Shown here piece after piece: positions 37,261 through 49,250 of a stretch of 64,000 nucleotides of DNA. Below the pieces are notes generated by a model. The model saw nothing but the letters and a program-made list of their open reading frames with translations, did not search any database and was not told the origin of the DNA. Each line of letters opens with the position of its first letter. Position 1 is the stretch's first letter. The DNA comes from Polytrichum commune. Lineage: Eukaryota; Streptophyta; Polytrichopsida; Polytrichales; Polytrichaceae. Position numbers and translations under genes: made by a program. The DNA is taken from positions 52,662,758 to 52,726,757 of the forward strand of contig OX485805.1 in assembly GCA_950295325.1 (NCBI GenBank). The letters run 5' to 3'.

Positions 37261-38669
37261 AATGCCTTTGTCCGGCGCCAAATCCTCTCTCCCACACAAC
37301 TCTGCCCTTCGAAGATAAGGTTAGGTTTCGGAAAACTTCTGCGGTTAGGGTTTAGGATTTAGGGTTAGGGTTTGGTTAGCCCTAAACCCTTAAACCTTAG
37401 GCTAGAGTTTGGTTTGTCCATCGCTTGCTGAAGTAGAGTTTTGTGAAAGCATTCACAAAATTTGTTTGAAGATGTGGAAATTTGTGGGCATTTCAGAAGG
37501 GATCAGGTTAGGAAATTGGGTCCATGCTGCCGAAACATTTCCAATCGCTTCTTAGAATATAAAATTTTACCATCTTTCCGCTACTTTTTTTTTTAGAACA
37601 ATTTTGGGGGTTTGGGGCTTAAGTTTGTGGATGAGTGAATCCATCTTCGTGCTGCTGTGAATTTTGTGTCTATGAATGATTTAGCATAGAGTGTATCATC
37701 CCTATAGAACTTTGTGGCGTCATTGCACCCTACATCTGTCACCACTTAGGGTTTAACGTTTGGTTGTTGAGACCATTATTTCTTGCTATGCAACCTCCGC
37801 ATTCAACCTTTTTGTGAGATTTCCTACTTATTTCACGTAATCTCGAAGGAAATCTCCATTCCAGTTCGAAGTTGTGATCTGCTAGCAATTGTGACTTTGA
37901 ATTGGCCATGTTGTGTCCGTGCATGTTTGGCATGAAGTGCATTATCCCTAAAGCAATTTATGGTGTCTTGTTACCCTGTATTTGTAACCATTAAGGTTTT
38001 TCAGGTTTGGTTTATGAGGCCATTTTTATGTTGCTATTCCAGGATCGGATGTGTAGCTCGGCAAGTCTGGCATATACTAATTCAAATGAAATTGTGGTTC
38101 TTCTTCCTAGTGATAGTGTTGATTTCAAGACAAACAACATTGTATACTCTGGAAATTTTATTGGAATAACGTTGTTTGACAATCCACCACTAGCCATTAA
38201 AAATCTCTTTCTCTCTCTCTATATATATATATATATACATATATATTCATATATCCATATTTTACTTTCATCTTTCATTTTTTCATTTTTCTTCAATTTA
38301 GCTTCATCATCGTGCGCAAATATAAAAGGGTTCATTTCATCTTCTCTAGCCCACCTATAAATAGATTGAAAATCTGTTGCAATATAATTATTATTTTATT
38401 TAAACAAGAAAAATATGTTGTGTCCTTGATATCAAGTCATAAAAATTTCCTATTAAAATAAATGTACCAGGATTCAAATATAAATATGTCGTATGATTTT
38501 TGTGCCATCAAATTTTTAATCATGCATGGAACGTCACAGGTTCAACTAATGTCTTAAGATGACATTGCATAATACCTTCAAACTATGATAACCATGGAAC
38601 TATGTTCGATATTTAACCATCAATGACAAGCTAAGCTTTGGCCCCCCTCTTTGCTTCCGGAAGATCTAC
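37261..38669. other. Gene-free DNA with telomere-like and CT/TA repeats
   Basis: At 37340-37405 TTAGGGTTTAGG-type units occur in both orientations (GGTTAGGGTTTGGTTAGC, then CCCTAAACCC). A CT tract running into TA repeats lies at about 38207-38250. No gene recognised. Confidence 0.5.
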
Positions 38670-38672
38670 TTA

Positions 38673-39603
38673 GGGCCAAGTTCCATGTACCGATCCTGGT
38701 CCATTTCTTAACTGGGTGAGAAATGGGTAACATCATCCAAGAAATGGGTGATGTCACCCATTTAATGAAGGGGTATTTTATGTGGGGTGCCAGGTTATTC
38801 CAATTTCCTACTTTCTCATCAACTTTGGTGAGAGATAAGATATCACACTTTATGAAGGTGACCGGTAATGACGGTCACCATCATTTAATTTTTGATATTT
38901 GACTTGCACATGAATTTCCGTACATTTATTGAATGAATTTCAAATTATGTGTTCTTGGTGTCCATAAGTTGGTACCAATGTCATCTATGGCGATATATAA
39001 ATATTTATATATTTGGATTTTAGTTGAAATTATGATTGTACATTGTTTATAAGTGATTTTTGATACATTTGAGTAGTCTTTGATTTTTTTTCAATTAAAC
39101 ACGACACTTACTATCACATTGCATTTTTTGTAAATTTTTTATGAAGATCCCAATTCTTGAAAACATCATGAGATACACGTTGCCATGAGTTCACGATGAA
39201 AACTCCGACGATATAACATACAATCATTTTCAATCTCTTCTTTTCTTTTCGTTTCTTCTCACAACTAATGCTTGAGTGTACAAAGAGTGCATGATGCAAG
39301 AGCAAGGAGCCCTAGGAGTACCTTAAAAGAAAGGACTTGAAGAACAATATGGCCTTTAGTACCCAAGGTGACCGGCCGATCCAGTCACCAGAGCCTTCTA
39401 ACCAGCTCATGTCTTTCTCTTGACCATTAGGACGGCCTGTCCTTTGGCTCCCGCCCTTGCAGAACGTACAATGTGGGACACCTATCCATTTGGGGTACTA
39501 GTCCTTGGGTGAGGGGGATGGGCACATGGCACCACCCTTTTCCCACCCGCCCACTCATTTATTTATTTTTAAATGGACTAGGACTGGTACATGAACCTCG
39601 CCC
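38673..39603. mobile_element. TTA-flanked TIR element (PIF/Harbinger-like, family 3), 931 bp
   Basis: Left end GGGCCAAGTTCCATGTACC and the inverted right end GGGCGAGGTTCATGTACC match over about 34 bp with a few mismatches (both run on to GTCCATTT). TTA flanks both sides (38670-38672 and 39604-39606). There is no transposase frame. Confidence 0.8.
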
Positions 39604-39606
39604 TTA

Positions 39607-40682
39607 ACATGAGCAAAGTGATGCATCCCTGTGAAAATTGTTGTCATGAGAAATCATACTACAAGAGGGCCAAGTACTGCTCATACATACACCAAGTATC
39701 TTCTAGTGATTGGTTCCACATGTTTATAAGTCGTGTGAATGTTTATTGTAGTAGGTAAATATTTTTTCCAATTTTGGTCATTGGCGATTAAGTAGTAGGA
39801 GTTGCATTAAATATTATGTACCATGATTTCACTACACATACACGGGTAGATCACTTAGGGCATTTAAAAAACGATGTGCGGCATAATATAAAGAGGATTA
39901 AAATCATTTGAAATAAAAATTATAAAGGAATTCCAAAGAATGAAGGGGCCATTAAATGTAGACAATCCCATTATAAGTAAGTTAGATGGACATATAACGT
40001 GGGCCATTATTTTTTTGTAAAATTAATATAGGGGCTGAAGATAAGGATCCTAGAAGGTATGTTTAATATGGTATGTAAACACACGGACATTTTTCCTATG
40101 TTTCCACCCTTACCCTATTTGTGGTGTACTTGGGGTTATTTTGTACGCGCTGTAACATTGTGGACTCCACCCTAAATTGTAAATTCTAAACCCGCTTTAC
40201 TATGCTCTGTGTTTTTGGTCACTTGCATTGCAATGACCACTATGGTATTTGTGTTGGCATCTCCTATGTGTTTTCATCATAACAGTGTTTGCAATGGTAT
40301 TACTTTGCTATCGCCTCCTATGTGTTTTCTTCATAACTCTGTTTGCAATGGTATTACTGTTTGCACGCTTCTTTGTTTCCATGCTTTCCCTCAACACTCG
40401 TCCATTGTGTTAGGAAGTAGATTAGCTTTTATTACTTAAAAGGTATATAGAGTACAAAAAATTACAGTGACTTGGACAATATAAGTAATGAAAGGATGCA
40501 AACAAATGGGCCAATTTTAAAATTTAAGTAATTATAGGGAGGGTTTAATTCAGCCCTTGAAGGTAAATAGCCCCAAAACAAAAAACCCCCAGCCGCATGT
40601 GGTGCACAAAAATGCCTTAGAGTGATCTGCCTGTGTACACATACTCTGTCTAGTTGAGTTGCATGCCATGTCATTGATTCAA
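39607..40682. other. Gene-free DNA
   Basis: No gene recognised. A local direct repeat, CTCCTATGTGTTTTC-TCATAAC with TGTTTGCAATGGTATTACT, occurs at about 40259 and 40316. Confidence 0.45.
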
Positions 40683-40684
40683 TA

Positions 40685-41760
40685 CAGTCTAACGTTGTTA
40701 ACACGACACTCGTTTATACAACACCTTCAATATTACGACACATTTTTGCGAGACCAACCTTTTCAGTTCAAGACTCCCTTTTTTATACGACTACGACACT
40801 CAATAATATGACATTTAGAATCTATGTTTTGTCATATTAAAGAGGTGGTTAGTGTTAAAATTTCTTTCATCTATGTTATGTACATCTAAAATACATCCAT
40901 TTTCACTTGGAAACTACTTGGGAACTTCACTTATCATTGGGAACTTAATGAGAATTAGGGTTACTAGTGTAGAATGGACATGGTTAGGGTTAGCGTGGCC
41001 TCTTGCCTAGTATGTTGCCTCGTACTCATGGTGATATAGTATCACCAATATCTTTGTGCACTCTCTCGCATGAATTGTTGGAGGATGGCACGTATATTAC
41101 CTGCAACATGGGATGTTGATTTTGCCCTCGTTGATGAAAGGGAGAAGGATAGAATGCAAAAAAGAATAAGATGAACTTGGTGCTCTGATTTCAAAGTTGC
41201 AATTGGGTGATGATGAGATGTCAATCGAGACTTACATTCAGATGGAAGGGGAAGAGATTACTGAGCTAAAATTGAGTACTGATGAGTTGGTGGATGTTGC
41301 TTTGGGAACCAGTTTTACACAAGACTTTGATCTTAATGTTGATCTAGATTCAATAGATGTGGATGATTTTGCTCCACCTACAATAAAGCTTGATGATGTT
41401 AAACATCATGAATCATTGTTGTCTAGTTTCTGATTAGGAAACTCTTTGTATTTTGATGTTAATGAAATTATTAGTAGGAAATTTAGACAAAATGACAGTT
41501 GCTAACTTGGGTAGGCAACACCAAAGATATTTGGACTCTTCTTTCAAGAGTTCTTGAGAATATTTGTATTTGTTTAGAGTGGTAAGTTATTATTTTACAC
41601 CATCTATATTGCTTAAACTCGTTGTATATATTTTTAAGCTCATATTAGTTATGTTTTTGTATTTACTCAATAATACAACAACTATACGCCATTTTTCATA
41701 TTAATGAAAAGACAACACCTTGATAATACGACTATTCTTGTATTTCCCAAAAGTGTCCCA
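40685..41760 (+). mobile_element. Tigger/pogo-like (Tc1/mariner) element relic
   Basis: The left end CAGTCTAACGTTGTTAACAC follows a TA dinucleotide and runs into ACTCGTTTATACAACA, the style of Tigger/pogo termini. An acidic transposase tail lies inside (41160-41433). Related AATAATACAAC/GATAATACGAC strings recur near 41670-41735, but a clean right terminus is not found, so the right border is approximate. Confidence 0.55.
41160..41433 (+). pseudogene. C-terminal tail of a Tigger/CENP-B-like transposase
   Basis: The frame ELGALISKLQ...DDEMSIETYIQMEGEE, with downstream acidic residues, resembles the end of the DDE domain and tail of jerky/Tigger proteins. Beyond the stop at 41431 a second frame has a DKMTVANLGRQHQRYL-SFFQ-like tail. 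The DDE catalytic core is absent. Confidence 0.5.
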
Positions 41761-42289
41761 CACATATGATTCATGTAACATTTTTAACATCTTCTTCTAC
41801 TGGTAATGCAAAGCACACAACATCTTCCCCACGACATCCATCTTTTACGGACATTCTCAACAAAATATATATATCTCTTTCATAATCATATACATAATCC
41901 ATTGTCCCAACATATCCATATACATAGTCTATTGTCCCCAACATAACCACCCACACAAACTACCCATTGCCACCATCGTATTCCATATTGAAGAATCCCG
42001 ACATCACGTCACCATTTGAGAGTTGCCTCACACAAGCAACAAAGGAATCAATGCCGTCAACAAACTTGCTAAAGCATGCTCCCATTACCAATCCATTGTT
42101 GTCACACCTTTCCATCTTATTGGCCACACCATTTTGTACGGACATGTAAGCTACCCCATGCCCACACAACATGACGGATCCATACATAACCTCCAATGAA
42201 AAATTGAAAATGAACACAAAGATAGCACCGTTACTTCTCACGCTACTTATAAATTTCAATATGTCAATAACACACTCTTACAAAGACAT

Positions 42290-42643
42290 AAAATCCTTAA
42301 ACACCAAATTTCGCCATTATGCCACTTGGGCCCCCTTTGCAAAGACGAAACGTGGTTACACTTGCTCTCCACTTGTCGTAACCAACATCTCAATAACCTT
42401 TGTACAAATGGGCATAGTAAAGTTGAACACGCAACCTTGCCTCCCTACAATCTCATCCACACACAAGATGCTTCATTATGGCCCACGTTGGTACTCACCA
42501 TTCAAGCCCACTTTGACAATATTGTCCATGTTGGGCTTCTACCATGCTCATGCTATGCACCACACTACATGTACTCAAAACGCTACCCGACCTTGCGTCC
42601 TTGTTCTCCCATCTTCAAATCTCACGAGTCTATAATTTATTGA
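42290..42643 (+). pseudogene. LINE ORF2 C-terminal relic
   Basis: The frame 42326-42643 reads PLCKDETWLHLLSTC, a zinc-binding motif spaced like those in plant LINE ORF2 C-termini, then KVEHA and a short cysteine-containing tail. The preceding C-rich segment (41960-42290) may be decayed RNase H-like sequence. No upstream reverse transcriptase or endonuclease was found, so it is a 5'-truncated relic. Confidence 0.5.
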
Positions 42644-42645
42644 AT

Positions 42646-44849
42646 TAATTAATCGGTCTGTAGATTTTTTGATACATTGGCCCAATATAGACTCGCCATA
42701 TATAACCTCTCAATCACACACCTGACAACCATTGGATGGTTAATCTCCCCTTTAATGATTATCACCACGGGTGTTGGTGGCAATACATCATTTGTCTAAT
42801 GATCAACTCCACTTCCTTCATGTTTCTATTGCTAACATTTATAGACTCGTGTCATAAGATTATTAAGTAATGTGCATTCGTTCATGTGGCCCCTAAGAAT
42901 ATCACCATAGGATGCCGCAACTAGTGCAAATTTAGTTAGATTCACTACTTAATAATGTTATGGTCCTCCATTTGAACCATCTTCATTAAATATCTCTCTT
43001 ATCTTATCCTCAACAAATGGGAAAAATGAACATAAAAGACAACAACTATCCCTTCCCCTCCCCCCCCAAAAGAATAAAATAAAGAATAAAGAATTCAAAT
43101 TCAAATTCAAATTAAGTAAACCTATGTTCTCCCATTCCTTCCCCTCTTATGCTCCTTCAAGAGGCATGCGGTAGCCCTTGATCAACACTTAAGGCACTCA
43201 TCTTAATATGGTTGTTCGGTAATAAAATATAGGTTTTATTTTTCTTAATTGGACCCGTAGATTTGATTGGTATGTGGTTTGGGGAGGATCAAAGAGCAAA
43301 CATCATAAAGACACATGTTTAAAAGAGATTGGACTATGCCTTCAAATATTAATAACTAGCTCCTACACTCAATAATGAACACAATTGGCAGGGCATGTAT
43401 ATCCAGTTCAGAAATCAACATACATGCACTTCAGATAATGATAACTAAATCAAGAGAGAGCCAATTTATAATCTAGTTTTTGCATATGTTTCATTGTAGA
43501 TTTGCTAATGCAACACAAGTTTCATTGTGTAAATCTAATTGGTAAGAGTCAGAGAACATGAATAAGAACCAAATAACACCCACATACCTTATGTAAAATT
43601 GTTGTAACTCTACTTGTTGTGTTGATGGGTTGGTGGAGTGGATCACACCAAAAGAAAGAGTACAAAGCATGATTCAATGGTAAGATATGGGTATCGACTC
43701 CTTACCAACCTAATGGTCATGACTCCTCAAATGCACTTTAAGACAATGATTCACATTATGTTGCCTCAATTCTAGCTTAATCTCATGATATGGCCCGCTC
43801 ATTCACCTATTTTGTACACATGTATGTTCACATTGAACCTCTTTTGTGCACTCACGTACTATGTTTTCACATGGTACAAAATACACATCCTTGAGGAGAC
43901 CAAGCTCATTCATTGCTAGAATACCATACTAGCTTTAGCACTACACCATTTATGGCAAATATTGTGGATCACACTAATAACAAGGAATCTTTACTAGAAA
44001 CATTGGGGATAACATTATAAGTACACAATATTTATCAACCTACACTATATAACATTCGAGGTCTAAGAAAGAAATTTGAATATCTCTTCTAGACTAGCTC
44101 AATTTTCACAACTCTTTTTTCTTTAAAGATCAATATGGACTCCTAGCTCTTAGCCATTTGGTCCCAATCACCCTCAGGTGAGTGATCATGGAACCATGTG
44201 AGAAAAAATGTAGGGTCAATCTTATTCTTTGGAGCTAAGATTTACAATGTTTATGGAATGTAAAATATGAAACATGTGGGTATAATTAAGATAAAATGGG
44301 TGAAAAGAGGAAACAATAAGAAATTGGTAAGTTTGAGTTAGCATTAGATCTGGCCTAGGAGTGGATAGATGATTTTTTATGGATGTATTATCGTATGTTG
44401 TGGATGAGAACTTGAGAAGTAGTAATATTTTGCTTTGTATGTCCTCATTATGCTTGCCCGTTGGGTATTGAATGTTGGTTAGGTTGTTTTCACCCTAGGG
44501 TTTTGCAAGGAGTCATCCCCGGGGGGTGGACTCTTCATACCATGTACGAACTAACATGAGTGCAAAGGGGTATCATTTGAGGCATTAACGTACATAGCAT
44601 ACATAAGAGATAGGTATTTCTTTTCTTCCTTCTAGTGTGTACATGTCAAAGGGTATTAAGAAATTTAAAGTAAAGGTAGATATATAAAAGGGGCAGGAAA
44701 ATTTGACAAGAGATTGTGAGCCAAATTTTTGGTCATTTCAGTTCAACTATAGGCTTATAGTTTAATTCAGATGGAGTCATCCAATAGGATGAATATAGTT
44801 AAACCATAGGAGGAAGTTATAACTATTGTCACGGCCATAGGAGGCCCTA
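42646..44849. other. Gene-free DNA
   Basis: No gene recognised. About 43237-43345 is a partial inverted copy of repeat C (TTCTTAATTGGACC, AAAGACACATGTTTAAAAGAGATTGGA). Confidence 0.4.
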
Positions 44850-46850
44850 GTAGGCGGTTACGGAAACTATCTTCTCCTCGCCTCCGTAAGAGGGCGGCCG
44901 AGGAAGGAGAAGCCAGACATTGCATGATTATAGTTGAGCGCATTGTAGAACCATAGGCGTGTCTCCCTCAGCACCGAGAGCGGGCGAGGACCATTGTTGA
45001 ACTATTTTCCTTTTTAAGTAAACACCGCAGTGATTGCGGGTTACTGTTTTATGTGAAAGAGCATTGTTATTGTGAATGGAATTTGTTGAGTGACCGAGAA
45101 CGAGTCGAACTATGTCCTGACTTCAGAAAGTATGTGTGAATTGTGACACTATAATCTGGAATTCAAATATTGATTCAATGTGAGTGAAGGTGAGCGAGTA
45201 AAGAAGGATTGAGAGAAAAGTAGTCTACCACTGATTGACGAAGAAAGTGAAGGAGTTTATGAGGAATCAGAGGGGGAATTAAGAGTGAAAGCTATTGGTG
45301 AATGGAATTGAATATTGTGCAACCGTAATTGGAGCGAAGGCTCTCGAACATAGTTGAGTAATCTGGAGCGGAGAATTGAATAAGTATGAGAGTGAATAAG
45401 AGAAAGTCTGAAATGAAGAGAGTAGAGTGAATTGTGAATGATGAACGGAGAGTAAAAGGTGTACACATTCATAACATTGTGAGTAATTGAGATGGAAAAG
45501 GAATAAGAAAAGTAAACCAGGAGCGAGTAAGCGAGAGATCTCGACCATGGTTGAATTACATGGAGTTGAGCGTCAGAAAGGGAGAATGTTGAATGAGATA
45601 ACTATTGTCTAACCGAGGAGTATAGTTGTCCGAACAGGAAACCATCTGTTGAGAACCACACGAGGGTGAAGCTCAGTAAAACTATAAGCAGAGGAAATTA
45701 CCTATAATGTGGAGAGAGAAAGGAATTCTGAAACTCTCGGAGCAAAGAAATGGAATGTTGGTAGAGAGGGAGAGATTGAGTATAGAGAAAACTATATTCG
45801 GGTAGCTTTGGGAGAGAGGCATACCTGAGAGAGAGAGAGGGCGAGGGAGTCGAACAATCGTCAGGTAAGGCCTGAAGGCCAAGTGTCGGGCGATAGTGTA
45901 ACTATTGACGATTGTTTAGGCCTGAGATAGGTACTGAGAGGAAGGGTAAGGCCAAAGGCCAACCCATAGGGAAAAATGATTATTGTTAACATGAAGTGAG
46001 ACAGAGAGAAGTGATGTGATGATAGTGCAACCAAAAAGAGATCATAGTGGAACCTGAGATTTAGGCTGATAGAATTATCATTTGAGGAGTGAGTTTAAGG
46101 ATAGATTCTCAATCAATTGAAGTGATGAGAAATCACTTCTGATCAATTGATTAGGGAAGAAATCGAGGGAGGTGAGAGAGATTAAATGAACATAAGATAG
46201 AAATAACTTTGGATTATCAAGAAGACCTAGGCATAAGTTAATTTAATTGGAGTTTTGATTGTTAAGTAGTCAAGAGATGAGATCTTTGGGTATGGAATGC
46301 GATTTAATCCTTTCAACTATTGTCTTGTGTGTTACCCTGGTTGTTGTTGTTGCAGGTTGTGCAGGGCGACCAAGACTATAGCTTGACGGATAATGGTTAA
46401 TTGCATAAGTTGTGAGTAATGATTAAATCTGGAGATAAGGAATAAACAATTGTTTTGTATTGGAATTAACATTGACCAAGTAATAAAGGAATTGCCTTGA
46501 ATTGAAGATGCATTGGCCAATGGTTACCAAAAGACAATTGTGTTACTCAAAGACTATTGTTCTCTCTTGACTATTGTTCTACAAAATCTCATGACGAGAT
46601 GGTTACTACCGAGACTGACACACATACCCCACTGACTGAGACACAGTGAGAGGAAACCAAGAGAGAAAAGGAGAGTAAAAGACATACCAGTCATGTTCTA
46701 GAGTGAATATAGCAAACCCTTTGGTCTAATTAATGAACTATGAAGTGACAAATGCCTGTAATAGACACTAGTTAAGCCTTCCTTGAGAGTCTGTACCCTG
46801 GTGTTTTGGGTTATTTAAGTGAGAGCAAAAACTAACTACAGAGATGTATT
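44850..46850. repeat. Large dispersed repeat F, copy 2
   Basis: Counterpart of 27060-28770, strongly purine-biased on the plus strand (many GAGAGAG and GAGTGA strings). It ends with the shared CCTGGTGTTTTGGGTTATTTAAGTGAGAG motif. No coding frame is supported. Confidence 0.45.
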
Positions 46851-47730
46851 TGTTTCATTGGATTCACGTTTTCATCCATTGTTGTCATGTGGTAATAGTC
46901 CTCAATGACTACCTTGTCCATTTTTGTTAGGGTTTGCATTTGGGTTCTAGGTTTTTACAAATTGGAAGCTCTTGGACAACATTGGCTCCCTTGAGGGTTG
47001 CTCTCCGGATTGTGGCTAGGTTTTTGTGCTCCAGTCTTTGTTTGTTTGGTGCAATTGTTGAGATACAAGCTATGGATGAAAATTTGTTCAATGACTTTCT
47101 CATTGGAAAGTGAAAGTAGATTTTATATGTAGTTGAGGTACTTATCACATTCAATTGAAAAGCTTAGTATATATACATGACTCCATTTTTAGCATGCCAT
47201 TAGTACGTATACATTTAAATTCTCTCCATGAGTCCTTGTATGTAGGGGTCTGAGCTCATAGTGACCCACACACGTCATTTAGCTATCCAATGAAAAATCC
47301 AACCCTAGGGAGTCATCTCACACCTCACTTAGATTAGAATTTGGAGCACTTTTTATAATAAGGTTTGTGGTGCTCAATTAATGGTAGGAAGGTCTCATGC
47401 TTGCCATTGTGTGTTGGCATGTTAGATTTTGTAATTAAGCAAACATTTGTATTTGATGTAGGTGTAATATGGAGTATCAAATGCGATTTTGTCCGCCTTT
47501 CCTTTGAATAGTGAGTGGATGTCAAGGTATGAGCTTATTGTCTAGTTGGTTGTTATACTGGTGGTTATGTTTTCTTAGAAACACAACAAACACATGCACA
47601 TAGGTTTTTGGTAGTGTCTCCCATGATTCTCGAACTCGGGAAGTCTTGTGCTCTTTGGATTTGCAGTCTCATTTTGCTTTCGATTGTCACTCTAGGTCCA
47701 ATGTAACTAGAGATATAATATTGAGAACAT
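46851..47730. other. Gene-free DNA
   Basis: No gene or transposon termini recognised. Confidence 0.4.
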
Positions 47731-47732
47731 AG

Positions 47733-48076
47733 CTACACTAAATAGGTAGATTAGTGTTAGATGAAGATTAGTGTTAGATGCAATAGTTACCTAAAACACT
47801 AAATTTCAACTGATATTACAATTAGTGTTTGAATAGGGTTTGAACAAATTATACCTTTCACGAGGTTCTCATATTCTTCTTCCTTCAATTCTTCATTCCA
47901 AGATTTACAAAATATCATCTAACACTAAATGCGCTCATGTAAATATTTAAAGTTACTACTTGGTACAAATAATGTTAGAGTTGACATTTAGTGTTCTAAC
48001 ACTATAGAGACAATTTACATTTAGCGTTTTCGTCGACTATTAGTGTTTCCAACACTAATCTACCTATTTAGTGTAG
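47733..48076. mobile_element. TIR element (MITE), 344 bp
   Basis: CTACACTAAATAGGTAGATT plus six more bases at the left are repeated perfectly inverted at the right (26 of 26 bases). The right end extends to CACTACAC, as in CACTA elements, but the left lacks the first CA and no target duplication is clear. Internal ACACTAA motifs recur. No coding. Confidence 0.8.
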
Positions 48077-48597
48077 TGCTTGAAGATGCAAGTGAGGGTG
48101 TATATTGTGGCTCACACTACAAAGATATGAAGGGTAAGTTGGACTATACATATGCCCACAATATTTACCATAATCAACTTACCTAGTCCCCCGGGTCCTA
48201 TTACTAGATCTAGATACAAAGTCTACCAACGTGAAATCTAAAACTACTAGTTTCATAGGATCTATAGGTCCTACTTGTACAGATGATTATATAAACCACA
48301 CGCATCCTTCTAATGATTTTATATGATTCGTTGTAACTTCAAAGTACAACCATGTTAGATGTTGGGAGTAAAATCTACACATACCTAGGGCCCATCTATT
48401 GCAAGGTAGGCAATAAACCTTATCATGTACCTAGGGGACTCTTGAACAAGATAAGGCCAACAGGTTCGACTTCACGTTGCTCATAAGACCAAAGTTGATC
48501 TTCTTTTCTTTTCTTGAGAGTAAACCTTCCCTATTGAAAAGAGGTGTGTCCCATATTATCACATGCATCTTGCTAGCCATGCGCTGAGTTCTTTGCA

Positions 48598-48945
48598 TAT
48601 TACCATCAAGATAAGGTAGATAGGTTCTAAATGGTTACTCTCCGACTAGCCTACTTTCTCCTAGGATATTGAACACACAATTAGTATGAGATGTTTAGCT
48701 AAACCAAATCGAGGGTGTAGCCACGTTTCCCCTCATTTTTGGAGCTCATACGAATAATTTATTCATTATCAAAGTAAAGATTCACGTGCTCATTAAATGG
48801 TCTCCCCATTCATAGAATGGTAATCATATTTTAAGCACATTAGAGTCCAATCTCTTTTAAACGCATGGCTTTTTGGTATCCATTCCTTGAGCCACACCAA
48901 ATCACATATTACTCAAATACATGTCTCTTAAGAAAGAGAAGTAAC
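48598..48945 (+). repeat. Dispersed repeat C, near-complete copy
   Basis: A colinear match to 57436-57780 and (inverted) 36945-37260. Its ends are weakly inverted: AAATGGTTACT at the left, AGTAACTACT at the right. It is probably a non-autonomous DNA transposon. Confidence 0.7.
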
Positions 48946-48969
48946 TACTGATAAGGGTTGTCTAACCTA

Positions 48970-49250
48970 GAATCGTAGACTTGCCATTGAAACCATATGG
49001 TGGTTGATTATTCCTATCTCTAGAGATAATAGATTAATATGCCACTTTTGCTCTCACAATGTATGTGAAAATGAGGTACACTTTGTGTTTGAGTGTTCCC
49101 TATACAACTCCATTAGAGATAAATTTCAATCACTATTTGAAAATGTAGTATGTAGAAGGAGTCTTAGGCTTTCTTTCAATTGGACCATCAATTAAACATC
49201 ATCCCACGTTGGAGGCTACTGCACTATGCTCCTACTCAAGGGAATTCGAC
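48970..49250 (+). pseudogene. zf-RVT-like fragment of a non-LTR element
   Basis: The frame has IIPISRDNRL, then ICHFCSHNVCENEVHFVFEC, a CxxC...HxxxxC zinc-binding motif, then YNSIRDKFQSLFENV, ending at 49195. The family is recognisable as the C-terminal region of retroelement polyproteins. No other domain is attached. Confidence 0.6.

Noticed and set aside
42171-42635. 154-codon frame as an independent protein
   Set aside because: The overlapping frame 42326-42643 carries the LINE-type zinc motif; the longer frame is its shadow.
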